A stretch of DNA of 64,000 bases from Desulfomicrobium apsheronum (GCF_900114115.1 NZ_FORX01000016.1:48241-112240), one strand, 5' to 3'; shown: positions 48,932 through 59,384, counted from the stretch's first letter. Numbers and translations are program-made. The notes: generated by a model not told the origin, from the sequence alone.

Positions 48932-50740
48932 ATGACCACCACGACGATTTCCTTGCGGCTGCGGCTGTTTCTGGCCTTCGGGGTCATTTTGTTTTTGGCG
49001 CTGGGCGTGCCTGCCTACTATCTGCACCAGAATCTTGGGCAGACCAGCGAGCGCGAGGCCCGCGACAGCGCGCGGCGAGACCTTCGCTCCGTGGAGTGGA
49101 TGCTCTCCCATGGCTCTTTTGGCTCCTTTGCGGAGGTCAACGATGCCCTGCGCGACCTTGCAGCGCGCATGGATATCCGTGTCACCTTCATCGATCTTGA
49201 AGGTCGGGTGCTGACCGATTCCGGCGTGACGGCGGAACGGGTCGAGAGACTGGAGAACCATTTGGGCCGGCCGGAAGTGACACAGGCCCTTGCCGGAGAG
49301 ATCGGCCTCAGCCTGCGTTACAGCGATACCGTGGACCAGGAACTGCTCTATGCGGCCATGCGTACCCCTGCCAGCGGGATCATGCCGGAGGGCGTCGTGC
49401 GCATCGCGCGTCCCCAGAGCCAGATCCGCAAGACCCTGGACCGGCTTTATGGACGGACAGGCTGGGTCTATGGGTTCAGCGTCATCCTGGCCTTCGGGCT
49501 CGTCTCCCTGACCTCACGGCAGATTGGCCGCGCCATAGCGAGCGTCGCCCAGGCCGCCGCCGACATCGGCCAGGGCGAGCCGGGCAAGCGCATCCGCTTT
49601 TCGCCGAGCACCGAGCTTACGCCCCTGGTGCAGGCCTTCAACAACATGGTCGAACGCATCGAGTCCAACATGCAGACCATCGTCAAGCAGAAGATGGAAT
49701 CCGAGGCCGTGCTCAACGGAATGAAGGCCGGGCTGATCGTCCTCGACGGACACGGCCGGATTCTGCGCGGCAACTACGCCGCCCAGGAGATTTTTCCGGG
49801 CCTTTCGACCTTCGCCGGGCGCAAGCCCATGGAACTGTCCTTGCTGCAGGATCTTCAGGATGCCTGCGACGCGGCACTTCAAAAGCGCCGGGAAGGTGAT
49901 TTTTCCCAGGTCGGCGTGGTGGTCTCCCTGGCGGGCGGCAGAAGCTTCGACGTATCCATCGTGCCCATCAAGGGCGACGCCGAGCTTGGCGTGATCATGG
50001 TTTTTCACGACATCACCGAAATCAAGAGGGTGGAACAGATCCGTCGTGATTTCGTGGCCAACGTGTCGCACGAGTTGCGTACACCCCTGACATCGATCAA
50101 AGGCTACGCCGAAACCCTGGTGGGCATCGAGAAATACGATCCCGAGCAGACGCGCTCCTTCCTGGAGGTCATCCTGCGCAACGCCAACCACATGAACACC
50201 ATGCTCGACGAGCTGCTCCAGCTTTCGCGCCTGGAGCATGGCAAGCAGCGCCCCGACCTGGTCACGGTGGAGCCTGCTTCGGCGCTGTATTCGGCCTGGA
50301 AGAGCTGCCATCCCTTGAGCAAGGACATCGAATTCGTGAGCGAACTGGGTGCCTCAACGCCCCCGGTGCGGGCAAATTTCGAGCAGCTGGTGCAGGTTTT
50401 TCGCAATGTCCTTGAAAACGCCGTCAAGTATGTACCTGACGAGACGGCAGTCATCCGTGTCCATGGGCATGCGAGCGGCCGTGAGCTGGTTGTTTTCATC
50501 GAGGACAACGGGCCCGGCATTCCGGTGGAGGATCAGGCCCGGATTTTCGAGCGGTTCTACCGTGTGGAAAAGGACCGCAACAGCTCTATCGGCGGCACGG
50601 GCCTCGGCCTTGCCATCTGCAGGCACATAATGGCCAATCACGGAGGGCGGATCACGGTGCAGAGCCCCGTGCCCGAAACCGGGATCGGCTCCCGCTTCAT
50701 CATCACCTTGCCCCTGGCCGGGCAGATCCCAGAGGAATAG
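48932..50740 (+). CDS. phoR: Phosphate regulon sensor kinase PhoR
   Basis: A 602-aa kinase. Membrane helix (about 8-30), periplasmic domain (about 35-165), second helix (about 170-190), HAMP, PAS (about 255-365), His[23 protein letters not shown] and HATPase [19 protein letters not shown]. The periplasmic domain is longer than that of E. coli PhoR and has the layout of deltaproteobacterial homologues. Assigned as PhoR by position, 8 bp after phoB and 2 bp before pstB. Confidence 0.92.
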   Translation: MTTTTISLRLRLFLAFGVILFLALGVPAYYLHQNLGQTSEREARDSARRDLRSVEWMLSHGSFGSFAEVNDALRDLAARMDIRVTFIDLEGRVLTDSGVTAERVERLENHLGRPEVTQALAGEIGLSLRYSDTVDQELLYAAMRTPASGIMPEGVVRIARPQSQIRKTLDRLYGRTGWVYGFSVILAFGLVSLTSRQIGRAIASVAQAAADIGQGEPGKRIRFSPSTELTPLVQAFNNMVERIESNMQTIVKQKMESEAVLNGMKAGLIVLDGHGRILRGNYAAQEIFPGLSTFAGRKPMELSLLQDLQDACDAALQKRREGDFSQVGVVVSLAGGRSFDVSIVPIKGDAELGVIMVFHDITEIKRVEQIRRDFVANVSHELRTPLTSIKGYAETLVGIEKYDPEQTRSFLEVILRNANHMNTMLDELLQLSRLEHGKQRPDLVTVEPASALYSAWKSCHPLSKDIEFVSELGASTPPVRANFEQLVQVFRNVLENAVKYVPDETAVIRVHGHASGRELVVFIEDNGPGIPVEDQARIFERFYRVEKDRNSSIGGTGLGLAICRHIMANHGGRITVQSPVPETGIGSRFIITLPLAGQIPEE

Positions 50741-50742
50741 AC

Positions 50743-51504
50743 ATGACAGAAACGGTCAAGATTTCATCGAGAAATCTCAACTTCTACTATTCGGACTTTC
50801 ACGCGCTCCAGGATATCAGCTTCGATATGCTGCAGCATCAGGCAACCGCCCTGATCGGGCCTTCGGGTTGCGGCAAGTCCACTTTTCTACGTTGCATCAA
50901 CCGCATGAACGACCTTATAGCCGGTACCCGGATCGAAGGATCCCTGACCATGGACGGGCAGGACCTGAACGACAACTCCCATGACGTGGTCGTGCTCCGG
51001 CGCCGGGTGGGCATGGTCTTCCAGAAGCCCAATCCCTTTCCCAAGAGCATCTACGAGAACGTGGCCTATGGGCTGCGGGTCAACGGCGTCAAGGACCGCG
51101 AGTTCATCGATGCGCGGGTCGAGGAGAGCCTCAAGCTCGCCGCCCTGTGGGACGAGGTCAAGGATCGCATGGACCAGTCGGGTCTCAGCCTTTCGGGCGG
51201 GCAGCAACAGCGCCTGTGCATCGCCCGGGCCATGGCCGTGGAGCCCGAAGTCCTGCTCATGGACGAGCCCGCTTCCGCGCTTGACCCCATAGCCACCCAG
51301 AAGATCGAGGAGCTCATCCACGAGCTCAAGAACAAATTCACCATCGTCATTGTCACGCATTCCATGCAGCAGGCCGCCCGCGTCTCCGATCGGACCGCAT
51401 TTTTCTATATGGGCAAGCTCATCGAGGTCGGTCCCACGGACAAGCTGTTCACCCGCCCTGAGAACAAGCAGACCGAGGACTATATCACAGGCCGTTTCGG
51501 CTGA
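50743..51504 (+). CDS. pstB: Phosphate ABC transporter ATPase PstB
   Basis: A 253-aa ABC ATPase with Walker [11 protein letters not shown]-loop [12 protein letters not shown], signature LSGGQQQRL, Walker [13 protein letters not shown] and switch His in VTHSMQQ. It powers PstSCA although its gene is split from theirs and placed between phoR and phoU. Likely one transcript from the phoB Pho box. Confidence 0.95.
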   Translation: MTETVKISSRNLNFYYSDFHALQDISFDMLQHQATALIGPSGCGKSTFLRCINRMNDLIAGTRIEGSLTMDGQDLNDNSHDVVVLRRRVGMVFQKPNPFPKSIYENVAYGLRVNGVKDREFIDARVEESLKLAALWDEVKDRMDQSGLSLSGGQQQRLCIARAMAVEPEVLLMDEPASALDPIATQKIEELIHELKNKFTIVIVTHSMQQAARVSDRTAFFYMGKLIEVGPTDKLFTRPENKQTEDYITGRFG

Positions 51505-51553
51505 TGCCTCTGCTCTCCTGAATGGTTCGACAAATTTTTAAAGGAAGTGAAAG

Positions 51554-52222
51554 ATGTATACGCATTTGCATGAAGAAATCGAAACGCTGAAGCTCAAGGT
51601 GCTGAAGATGGTCTCCCTGACCGAGGACGCCGTCCAGAAGTCCATCCAGGCCTATGTGAACAAGGATCTGTATCTGGCCGAAGAGGTTCAGGACGGGGAC
51701 GTGGAAGTAAATCGTCTGGAGGTGGAGATCGACGAGCTGGCGCTCAAGCTGTTGGCCCTGGAGCAGCCCGTGGCCGGAGACCTGCGCTTCATCCTCGGGT
51801 GCATGCGCATCAGCGTCGATCTCGAGCGCATCGCCGACGAAGCCGTGAACATCGCCGAGCGGTCCATCATGCTCAGTTCGCGGCCGCCGTTGCCTTTTCA
51901 CCAGGACGTGCTGGAGATGGGCACTAAGGCCCTGGCCATGCTGCGGCACGCGGCCCAGGCGTTCTCCTCCAACAACGTGGAGGCGGCCCTGCAGGTCTGC
52001 CATCTGGACAACGAGGTTGACGTGCTGAACCACAAGAACATGCGCCAGGTCATTGAATACATGATCCACGAGACTCCGGCCATCGAGCGTTCCGTACACA
52101 CCATCATTCTCATCCGCCGTCTCGAGCGCATCGGCGATCTGGCCACCAATATTGCCGAATCAGTGGTGTTCATCGCCCAAGGGGTGAACATAAAACACAA
52201 ACTGTATTTCGACGAGCGTTGA
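51554..52222 (+). CDS. phoU: Phosphate transport regulator PhoU
   Basis: A 222-aa all-helical protein with two three-helix bundles and metal-binding signatures ERIADEAVNIAERS and ERIGDLATNIAESV. It links Pst to PhoR and limits phosphate uptake. AAAGGAAG lies upstream of ATG 51554, and a hairpin terminator follows the stop by about 25 bp. A diverged PhoU domain also occurs fused to a kinase at 11262. Confidence 0.95.
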   Translation: MYTHLHEEIETLKLKVLKMVSLTEDAVQKSIQAYVNKDLYLAEEVQDGDVEVNRLEVEIDELALKLLALEQPVAGDLRFILGCMRISVDLERIADEAVNIAERSIMLSSRPPLPFHQDVLEMGTKALAMLRHAAQAFSSNNVEAALQVCHLDNEVDVLNHKNMRQVIEYMIHETPAIERSVHTIILIRRLERIGDLATNIAESVVFIAQGVNIKHKLYFDER

Positions 52223-52245
52223 TCCCGTACCCGTACATGATTTGC

Positions 52246-52271
52246 AAGAGGGCGCCTGCGGGCGCTCTTTT
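52246..52271 (+). terminator. Terminator after phoU
   Basis: AGAGGGCGC and GCGCTCTTTT arms (with G-T pairs) around a short loop, followed by TTTT, directly downstream of the phoU stop. Confidence 0.65.
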
Positions 52272-52348
52272 CATTTATGGTGCAAAAGCTTGCGCTCACA
52301 CCTTCAACTGGCTAGTGATCCCGGATACATCACCGTGGAGGATTGCGC

Positions 52349-53644
52349 ATGCATCGCGCCCTGCTATTATGCTTTTTCGTTCTGGCCACCTTCGCGCCGG
52401 CCAGTGCCTATGAATATCCGTTCAAGAATCCTTACGAGGCCACCGTCCTCGGCACTCTGCCGCGTGACGAGTTTCCGCTGGACTCCATCCGTCCCGCCAA
52501 GTTGCGCGACCTCAATCCGTTGAGTGAGTTGGGCACGGTGCGCGCAAGAGAGCTCCTGCTGCATGAGCGGCCGGTGCCCGAAATCCTCTGGTATGACGAC
52601 ACGTTGCAGTACTCCGTTGCCCTGCAACGCAACGTGGCGCCGCTGCTGTTCATCATTGCCGGGACAGGCTCTTCCTACGACTCGGCCAACTGCCGCTTCC
52701 TGCAGGCGGTCTTTCACCGGGCCGGGTACCATGTGGTCAGCCTGTCATCGCCGACGTATCCGAACTTCGTGGTCAGCGCCTCCACGACCCAGGTTCCGGG
52801 GTTCATTCCCCAGGACGTTGCTGACCTGTACCAGAGCATGGACGCCATCGTGAACGAAATTGGCCGCGACAGGATATCCTCCTACAACCTGACCGGTTAC
52901 AGCCTTGGCGGAACTCAGTCCGCTTTTCTGGCGGAGCTGGATACGCGCGAAAAGCGTTTCGGATTCGACAGGGTGATGCTCCTCAATCCAGCGGTCAGCC
53001 TGCTGACCTCTGCGACCATCCTCGACCACTTGCTCTCCGACAACGTGGTCGACCGGACCGAGGCCGCAAGGGTCGTGGCCGATCTGGTCTCCGATCTTTC
53101 GGCGGCCTATCGCGGTAGCGACGAGGTCAATTTCGGCGACGAATTTCTTTTTGCACTGCACGGGAGCCGTTCCATTTCCGAAAAGGAGCTCAAGATCCTC
53201 ATCGGCGTTGCCTTTCGTGTCTCCCTTGCGTCCATGGTCTTTACCAGCGACGTGTGCACGGGAGCGGGATACATCTCCCCGAGAGGGCACGTCATCGAGA
53301 AGAACGAGTCCCTGTCGCCTTATCTGGACGCGGCCGTGGGCGTGAGTTTCGAGGATTATGTGGATGAGTATCTTTTGCCTTTCCTGGCCTTCACGGACCC
53401 GGCCATGACCCGGGAACGGGCCGTGGTGGCCAGCAGCCTTGAATCCATCGCCCCTTTTCTGCGCGAGTCCACAAGCATCGCGGTCATGACCAATGCCGAC
53501 GACCCCATTTTGACCCCCGACAACCTCGATTTTCTGAAACGCACGTTCAACGGCCGCCTGACGCTCTATCCGGCAGGGGGGCACTGCGGCAATATTCGTT
53601 ATCGAGACAACGTCGCGGCCATGCTCGATTTTTTCCGCAAGTGA
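52349..53644 (+). CDS. Exported alpha/beta-hydrolase upstream of mlaA
   Basis: A 431-aa protein from ATG 52349 (GGAGG seven bases upstream) with a 20-residue signal peptide ending PASA. The nucleophile elbow GYSLGG is at 183-188 (S185); FIIAGTGSSYDS may form the oxyanion loop, and TNADDPIL and GGHCGN carry the likely catalytic Asp and His. Probably a periplasmic esterase or lipase. It overlaps or abuts mlaA, suggesting a role in outer-membrane lipid turnover. Confidence 0.75.
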   Translation: MHRALLLCFFVLATFAPASAYEYPFKNPYEATVLGTLPRDEFPLDSIRPAKLRDLNPLSELGTVRARELLLHERPVPEILWYDDTLQYSVALQRNVAPLLFIIAGTGSSYDSANCRFLQAVFHRAGYHVVSLSSPTYPNFVVSASTTQVPGFIPQDVADLYQSMDAIVNEIGRDRISSYNLTGYSLGGTQSAFLAELDTREKRFGFDRVMLLNPAVSLLTSATILDHLLSDNVVDRTEAARVVADLVSDLSAAYRGSDEVNFGDEFLFALHGSRSISEKELKILIGVAFRVSLASMVFTSDVCTGAGYISPRGHVIEKNESLSPYLDAAVGVSFEDYVDEYLLPFLAFTDPAMTRERAVVASSLESIAPFLRESTSIAVMTNADDPILTPDNLDFLKRTFNGRLTLYPAGGHCGNIRYRDNVAAMLDFFRK

Positions 53645-53652
53645 GACAAACC

Positions 53653-54408
53653 ATGCGCATATTTCTTCTCTGCCTCATCCTCTTCGTCTCCGCCGGATGC
53701 GCCACCAACGGACAGCATCAGCCCGGGCCCTTTGAGGCCCCCGTTCATCGCGGCCTGCCGGAGGACCCCACTCTGGAGCGGCATTTTTTGGTGCATGACC
53801 CCTGGGAGGGGTTCAACCGTAACATGTACCATTTCAATGCCCAGCTTGATCGCTATGTCTATCTGCCGGTGGTCAGAACCTACGAAGCAATTCTGCCCGA
53901 CAGCGTTCAGCAGGGTGTTTCGAATGTTTTCAACAATCTGAAAGAAATACCGATTTTCGTGAACTCCGTCCTGCAAGGCAAGGCCAAAAAGGCTTCGGTC
54001 TCTTTGGGCCGCTTTGTCTTCAACACGACCATCGGCCTCGGCGGCATCATCGATGTGCTCGGAAATGGCGGCATCCCGCAGGAAAACGAGGATTTCGGGC
54101 AGACCCTGGGCTTCTGGGGCGTGCCCCCCGGTCCGTATCTGGTGCTGCCCGTGTTCGGGCCTTCCGGAGTGCGTGACACGGGAGGCGTGTTCGTGGATGC
54201 GGCCATGACCATAAACCCATCGTACGGCCTCTTCCAAGACATGAGCTGGATTGCACGCGAGTCGGTGTCCACCGGCGTTTACGGGGTCAAGGCTGTCGAT
54301 GCGCGTCATCAGGTCAAGTTTCGCTATTACGAGACAGGAAGCCCCTTCGAGTACCAGCTGGTGCGCTTCATCTACTCCAAGAAGCGCGAGCTCGACATCG
54401 ATAAGTAG
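53653..54408 (+). CDS. mlaA: MlaA (VacJ) outer-membrane lipoprotein
   Basis: A 251-aa lipoprotein; the signal peptide ends in the lipobox VSAGC with acylated C16. DPWEGFNRNMYHFN and GFWGVPPGPYLVLPVFGPS are MlaA landmarks. It forms the outer-membrane end of the Mla phospholipid trafficking path that keeps lipid asymmetry. ATG 53653 gives the normal signal peptide; GTG 53641 overlapping the hydrolase stop would add four residues. mlaBCDEF are not in this window. Confidence 0.92.
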   Translation: MRIFLLCLILFVSAGCATNGQHQPGPFEAPVHRGLPEDPTLERHFLVHDPWEGFNRNMYHFNAQLDRYVYLPVVRTYEAILPDSVQQGVSNVFNNLKEIPIFVNSVLQGKAKKASVSLGRFVFNTTIGLGGIIDVLGNGGIPQENEDFGQTLGFWGVPPGPYLVLPVFGPSGVRDTGGVFVDAAMTINPSYGLFQDMSWIARESVSTGVYGVKAVDARHQVKFRYYETGSPFEYQLVRFIYSKKRELDIDK

Positions 54409-54432
54409 TTTTTTTCTTTCCCCGCTGCCTTG

Positions 54433-54473
54433 AAAAGGCGTGGCGTTCTTCTCGAACGACCACGCCTTTTTTT
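54433..54473. terminator. Terminator after mlaA
   Basis: AAAAGGCGTGG pairs with CCACGCCTTTT across a 16-base loop, followed by a T-run. Ends the hydrolase-mlaA operon. Confidence 0.85.
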
Positions 54474-54538
54474 ATCCTTTTGCGAAATTTTAAACGGCAA
54501 GAGAATACAGGTCTTGAATTTTGTGGTGCTAACTTGTG

Positions 54539-54551
54539 TTTGCAGTGCAAA
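54539..54551 (+). promoter_or_regulatory. Palindrome upstream of the yeiH-type promoter
   Basis: TTTGCA-G-TGCAAA, a perfect 6+1+6 palindrome, 76-88 bp upstream of the -24 element; candidate binding site for the sigma-54 activator encoded at 59387. Confidence 0.5.
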
Positions 54552-54626
54552 TCGTACTTTGCGCTTTTTTTTAAGTATGAAATTGTAACATGCTGAAATC
54601 ATGATGTCTTATTTTTCTTGCAGACA

Positions 54627-54642
54627 TGGCAGGGCTTTTGCT
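54627..54642 (+). promoter_or_regulatory. Sigma-54 promoter of the YeiH-type transporter operon
   Basis: TGGCAGGGCTTTTGCT: GG and GC separated by exactly 10 bases, TTGCT at -12. Lies about 67 bp before ATG 54709. Confidence 0.8.
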
Positions 54643-54708
54643 TTGCCTTGGTCGTCAAAATAACTGGCGAGAATTACGCTTCAAATTATCGAGGAGGAAG
54701 AAAGAAAC

Positions 54709-56448
54709 ATGTCAGAAGAAAGCAGCAGCGTCGTCATCGACCACGGGAAAAGCCAGTGGTCGGATTTGTGGAAGAAAGAGGACTTCCTTGCCATCTGGCT
54801 CGGTTTTATCATTATTTCCGTTTGCGTCCTTGCGTACACGACTTTTGGTCCCAAGGCTGAGTTTGCCGAGAAGATCGCCACCGCCAACCAGATTCAGGAA
54901 GCGGAACTTGCCAAGGCTCCGTTCAAGACCATCGCCTGGCACAATGCTCAGGACGCCAAGAAGCTCAAGGGCTCCAGCTCCGCTTTCGGCAAGTTCGCAT
55001 CCCACTGGACCAAGACGCCCGGTTCCTGGAAGACCAACCCCATGGACTCCTTGATCCGCTCCGAATCCCAGGCCCAGGCTCTGAACGAAAAGGGCATGCC
55101 TAAATACGAAGAGGCCAAGGGCAAGCTTGAAGTGGCACTCGCCGCTGCCGTGGCCGCGGAAGAGGCTGCGGCCGGCGCATCCTTCCAGAACCAGGCGCTC
55201 AATGACGAGGCCACAGCCAAGATTTCCGAGTGGCGCGACGCACAAAAGGCCGTCGGGGATGCCAAGAAGAAGGTCGGAAACAAGCCCTACAACTACATCC
55301 CGACTCTTATCGGCCTGTGCATATTCATCGCGCTTATTTTCGGTGCCGGCATTGCCATGATGGGCAAGAGCGCGCCTGCGTTCCTGCAGGGTTTCGTGAT
55401 GGTCTTCCTGGTCGCCGTCCTGGCGTACATTCTCGGCGGGCAGGCCATTTCCAAGCAGTACGGATTTGGCGCCGAAGCCTGGGGCGTGCTCCTGGGCATG
55501 GTCATAGCCAACACCGTGGGTACTCCCAAATGGGTCCTTCCGGCCTGTGAGGTCGAATTCTTCATCAAGACCGGTCTTGTGCTCCTGGGCGCGGAAGTGC
55601 TCTTCAACAAGATCGTGGCCATCGGCACTCCCGGCATTTTCGTGGCCTGGGTGGTCACTCCCGTTGTCCTTGTGCTGACTTATATCTTTGGCCAGAAAGT
55701 GCTGAAGATGCCTTCCAAGACACTCAACGTCGTCATCTCCGCCGACATGTCCGTGTGCGGTACCTCCGCCGCCATCGCCGCAGCGGCGGCCTGCCGGGCC
55801 AAGAAGGAAGAGTTGACCCTGTCCATCGGTCTGTCCCTGGTCTTCACCGCCATCATGATGATCGCCATGCCCGCCTTCATCAAGGCTGTCGGCATTCCGG
55901 AGATTCTGGGCGGCGCCTGGATGGGCGGCACCATCGACTCCACCGGCGCGGTGGCAGCGGCCGGCGCGTTCCTGGGTCAGAAAGCCATGTACGTGGCCGC
56001 GACCATCAAGATGATCCAGAACGTCATGATCGGTGTTACCGCGTTCTGCATCGCCGTGTACTGGTGCACGAAGGTTGACCGCGTGGCTGGCAAGACCGTT
56101 GGCGCAGGAGAGATCTGGCATCGTTTTCCCAAGTTCGTGCTTGGCTTCATCGCCGCGTCCATCATCTTCTCCATCCTGGATCAGGGCATGGGTAAGGATC
56201 TTGGCGACGCGGTCGTGGATCAGGGCATCGTCCGCGGCGGCACCAGGCTTCTGCGCGGCTGGTTCTTCGCCCTGTCTTTTGCCGCCATCGGCCTGTCTAC
56301 CAACTTCCGTGAACTGGCCAAGTACTTCAAGGGCGGCAAGCCGCTCATCCTGTATGTCTGCGGCCAGAGTCTCAATCTTGTCTTGACTCTGACGATGGCC
56401 TACATCATGTTCTACGTGGTCTTCCCCGAAATCACGGCCAAGATCTAA
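54709..56448 (+). CDS. YeiH-family putative sulfate/anion exporter with large insert
   Basis: A 579-aa membrane protein with GGAGG before the start. Helix one (about 28-48) is followed by a 150-residue Ala/Lys/Glu-rich helical insert (about 50-195), then nine or so helices with VNVISADMS-like [23 protein letters not shown] and [19 protein letters not shown]. The C-terminal core matches the conserved family known from YeiH. The insert is absent from ordinary members. Anion export is inferred; in a sulfate reducer sulfite or sulfate may be cargo. Confidence 0.85.
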   Translation: MSEESSSVVIDHGKSQWSDLWKKEDFLAIWLGFIIISVCVLAYTTFGPKAEFAEKIATANQIQEAELAKAPFKTIAWHNAQDAKKLKGSSSAFGKFASHWTKTPGSWKTNPMDSLIRSESQAQALNEKGMPKYEEAKGKLEVALAAAVAAEEAAAGASFQNQALNDEATAKISEWRDAQKAVGDAKKKVGNKPYNYIPTLIGLCIFIALIFGAGIAMMGKSAPAFLQGFVMVFLVAVLAYILGGQAISKQYGFGAEAWGVLLGMVIANTVGTPKWVLPACEVEFFIKTGLVLLGAEVLFNKIVAIGTPGIFVAWVVTPVVLVLTYIFGQKVLKMPSKTLNVVISADMSVCGTSAAIAAAAACRAKKEELTLSIGLSLVFTAIMMIAMPAFIKAVGIPEILGGAWMGGTIDSTGAVAAAGAFLGQKAMYVAATIKMIQNVMIGVTAFCIAVYWCTKVDRVAGKTVGAGEIWHRFPKFVLGFIAASIIFSILDQGMGKDLGDAVVDQGIVRGGTRLLRGWFFALSFAAIGLSTNFRELAKYFKGGKPLILYVCGQSLNLVLTLTMAYIMFYVVFPEITAKI

Positions 56449-56463
56449 ATTGTCTCGAAAAAC

Positions 56464-56491
56464 AGCCGGGAGGAACTCCCTCCCGGCTTTT
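56464..56491 (+). terminator. Hairpin between transporter and small-protein gene
   Basis: AGCCGGGAGG and CCTCCCGGCT form a 10-bp stem followed by TTTT, between genes that seem cotranscribed. It may lower expression of the small protein or stabilise the upstream mRNA. Confidence 0.65.
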
Positions 56492-56505
56492 AAGGACGCA
56501 ACGTC

Positions 56506-56739
56506 ATGACTGAAAAAAGCTTGTCTGTAAGATTGAAGAATTTCGTTCTGACCATGGGCACCGCCCTGGCCTTCGTCTACCTGTTCCTGCCTTTTTTGAC
56601 CGACTCCTTTGGTGTCCTGAGCCGCATGTCCTCATATCTGGACGATAACGGCATCGATCCGACCCGTTATTACTACACGGATGTTGCACAGGTGAAGGAA
56701 GGAGAGGATTACCTGCGTTTTGCCCTGGAAGAAAAATAA
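56506..56739 (+). CDS. Small membrane protein paired with the YeiH-type transporter
   Basis: A 77-aa protein with one clear helix (VLTMGTALAFVYLFLPFL, residues about 14-31) and an acidic C-terminus (SYLDDNGIDPTRYYYTD). No family recognised. Its relation to the YeiH gene mirrors that of the 98-aa protein to the TauE-type gene, which supports an accessory role. Confidence 0.65.
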   Translation: MTEKSLSVRLKNFVLTMGTALAFVYLFLPFLTDSFGVLSRMSSYLDDNGIDPTRYYYTDVAQVKEGEDYLRFALEEK

Positions 56740-56942
56740 TCGAGAGGCCTTCCCGTGAGGGGGCAAATTTCAGATCAGGAGCAGCCGCTCGTTTTCAGGT
56801 CTTGATTGGAGGACTGCAGAGCACTATTGAAGCCTTTGGTGGCCTTTTTGGTCCGGTCTCGCCGACTTTCTGAGCGGACGCATCTTCATACACTTCACAC
56901 ACGTTTCCATCGCCACGGGAAGCATCTATTTCAGGCGAGCCC

Positions 56943-59384
56943 ATGCACCTTCTCAAACCATCAAAGATACAGACCAAATTTGTTTCCGGGCTTTTGGTCG
57001 CCTCCATTGTTTTGGGCATCGTCTTTTCCGTCGGCTTTTATCTACACATGAAAAATGTCCTTGAGGAGGAGGTGCGGGACAAGGCCCTGCTCATCTTCAC
57101 CCATGTGGACTCCATCCAGCACTACGTGCGCGACATCCTGCGCCCGGCCATGTACGAGCGCCTGCCCGCTTCGTTCGTCATCGAGGCCATGTCCTCATCC
57201 TACATCTCCCGGACCATCATGGCGCCGATCAACGACGATCGCGGCGGCACCATATATCGCCGCGTGGCCATCGACGCACGCAACCCCGCCTACGAGGCCA
57301 ACACGCATGAACGGGAACTGATCCGCTATTTCAGGGCCAACCCCGAACAGGAGTTGTGGCAGGGGTACAAGACCATGGACGGGGAAAAATATTTTCTGAA
57401 AGTCCGTGCCGTGCGTTTCGAGGAAGGGTGCATGTATTGTCACGGCAGGCCCGAGGAAGCTCCGCCTGAGCTGTTGTCCCTTTACGGGGGCCGGGGGTTC
57501 GGCAAGGAGGAGAACTCCATCGCCGGGGTCGATTTCGTGGGCATCTCCGTGCAGAGCAGCGTGGGGCGCGTGCAGCAGACCATCCTGACCTACTTCGCCT
57601 TTTTCGCTTTCGGCGCGTTGCTGTTTTTTTCCGCGACAAATTTTCTGTTCCGCGTCCTGGTGGTCAACAATTTGAAACGGCTCAACAGCGTTTTCAGACG
57701 CAACGTGGTCGATGCGGAAGGCTCCGAGCTCCTGCACAAGCTAGAGCAGGGCGACGAGATCGAGGAACTGGTCGAAGGTATGGAGCAGATGGGCAATCAT
57801 CTCTTCGAGGTCCGCCACCAGCTCCAGGATTATGCGGAAAATCTGCGCAAGATGGTCGATGAGCGCACCGAGGCCCTCTCGCATGAGGCCGAAGCCCGGC
57901 AGGAGGACGTGCATCTCTTTGTGCGTCTGCTGGAGGACATGCGCCGCAGCGGGTCGCGTTCGGAACTCTGGAGCCTGGCCCTGCCCGAGATCTGCAAGCG
58001 CTTCGGGGCGCGCAGCATCGCCTATGTGTGCACCATGGTCTCCAGGAACTACTATGTTTGGCCCGAGTCGTCCGTTGTGCCCGAGTTGCCCGAGAACATG
58101 GTGGAGGTGCTGACCGGCAGCGCCTGCCTGCAATCGGGCTCCAGGATTTTCGTGCCGGTGGAGTCGAGTTCCGGAAATGCCGAGGGCATCCTCTGCCTCT
58201 ACTGGGACACCGAGGCCGAGGCTTCGAAGCACGATCAACGGGTACTCACGGCGCTCGGCCGTCAGCTCGGCACGGCAGCGGAGAACCTGACTGCCATCGA
58301 CAGTCTGCTGCGGCAGATGAACGTGCTTGAAACCATCGTCGAGGGCATCACCGATCCGCTGGCGCTCATGGACTCGAACTGCGCCGTGCTGACCGTGAAC
58401 CAGGCCGCCCGCCAACTGACCTCGGAATTGACGGACGGCGAGCGCACGGACGGCAACATGCTGTCCATCTTTTTCCATCCGTTGTCCGATCATTGTCCGA
58501 TGGTTGACGCCATTCGCGGCGGCACACCGGATCTGCGCGAAGTCGAGCTGCCCGGCGGCAGATCGTTTTCACTTTCGATGTACCCGGTGCGCAGTTCCGA
58601 CGGGCAGACGGACCGGGTGGTCGTCTATGTGCGCGAGACCACCATGGAGAAGCGCATGCGTTCTCAGGTCTGGCATTCGGAGAAGATGGCCACCGTGGGC
58701 AAGCTCACGGCGGGGCTGGCGCATGAGATCAACAATCCGCTCGGGGTCATACTCTGTTATGCCGGACTGTTGCGCCAGACGATCTCCGATCCGCAGCAGG
58801 CCTCGGACCTGAACATAATCGAGCGTCACACCAGACAGGCGCAGCGGGTCTTGCAGGAGCTGCTCAATTTTGCCCGCCCCAAGGCTGCCGGATCGGGGAC
58901 GGCGGACGCCTGCGCCGTCGCCGTTTCCGTGTCCGAAGTTTTTTCCGTGCAGGCCGCCAAGAAGCGGGCGCACTTGACCGTGGAACATCCCAGGGAGCCT
59001 CTGTCCGTGCGCATGGGGATCGGCGAACTGGAGCAGGTGATCAGCAACCTGGTCATCAACGCCCTCGACGCGGTCGGGGAGGATGATGGTGTGATCGTTG
59101 TCCGGGTCGCTCCCAAGGATGGACGGGTGGTCATCGTGGTGGAGGACAACGGGCCGGGTGTCGCGGCGGCGGATGTTCCGCATATTTTCGATCCCTTTTA
59201 TTCGACCAAGGCCATTGGCGCGGGGACCGGACTGGGTCTGGCCGTGGTCTACGGCATGGTCAGGGACGTGGGCGGAGAGGTCTTTGTCGAGCATTCAGCC
59301 CTCGGCGGCGGGCGCTTTGTCGTGCTCCTGCCGTCCGGAAACGATGACCTGGAATCGGATACTGCGCACCAGAGGAAGGATTGA
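56943..59384 (+). CDS. Sensor histidine kinase with CxxCH heme-type periplasmic domain
   Basis: An 813-aa kinase. Membrane helices about 12-33 and 214-236 flank a periplasmic domain like Tll0287/DUF3365 with one c-type heme motif, CMYCH (C163-H167). HAMP, a coiled coil, GAF (about 340-445), PAS (about 460-580), HisKA GLAHEINNPLGVIL and HATPase DNGPGVAAADV follow. Redox or gas sensing via heme is likely. The sigma-54 regulator starts 2 bp after its stop. It probably controls the YeiH-type operon upstream. Confidence 0.88.
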   Translation: MHLLKPSKIQTKFVSGLLVASIVLGIVFSVGFYLHMKNVLEEEVRDKALLIFTHVDSIQHYVRDILRPAMYERLPASFVIEAMSSSYISRTIMAPINDDRGGTIYRRVAIDARNPAYEANTHERELIRYFRANPEQELWQGYKTMDGEKYFLKVRAVRFEEGCMYCHGRPEEAPPELLSLYGGRGFGKEENSIAGVDFVGISVQSSVGRVQQTILTYFAFFAFGALLFFSATNFLFRVLVVNNLKRLNSVFRRNVVDAEGSELLHKLEQGDEIEELVEGMEQMGNHLFEVRHQLQDYAENLRKMVDERTEALSHEAEARQEDVHLFVRLLEDMRRSGSRSELWSLALPEICKRFGARSIAYVCTMVSRNYYVWPESSVVPELPENMVEVLTGSACLQSGSRIFVPVESSSGNAEGILCLYWDTEAEASKHDQRVLTALGRQLGTAAENLTAIDSLLRQMNVLETIVEGITDPLALMDSNCAVLTVNQAARQLTSELTDGERTDGNMLSIFFHPLSDHCPMVDAIRGGTPDLREVELPGGRSFSLSMYPVRSSDGQTDRVVVYVRETTMEKRMRSQVWHSEKMATVGKLTAGLAHEINNPLGVILCYAGLLRQTISDPQQASDLNIIERHTRQAQRVLQELLNFARPKAAGSGTADACAVAVSVSEVFSVQAAKKRAHLTVEHPREPLSVRMGIGELEQVISNLVINALDAVGEDDGVIVVRVAPKDGRVVIVVEDNGPGVAAADVPHIFDPFYSTKAIGAGTGLGLAVVYGMVRDVGGEVFVEHSALGGGRFVVLLPSGNDDLESDTAHQRKD

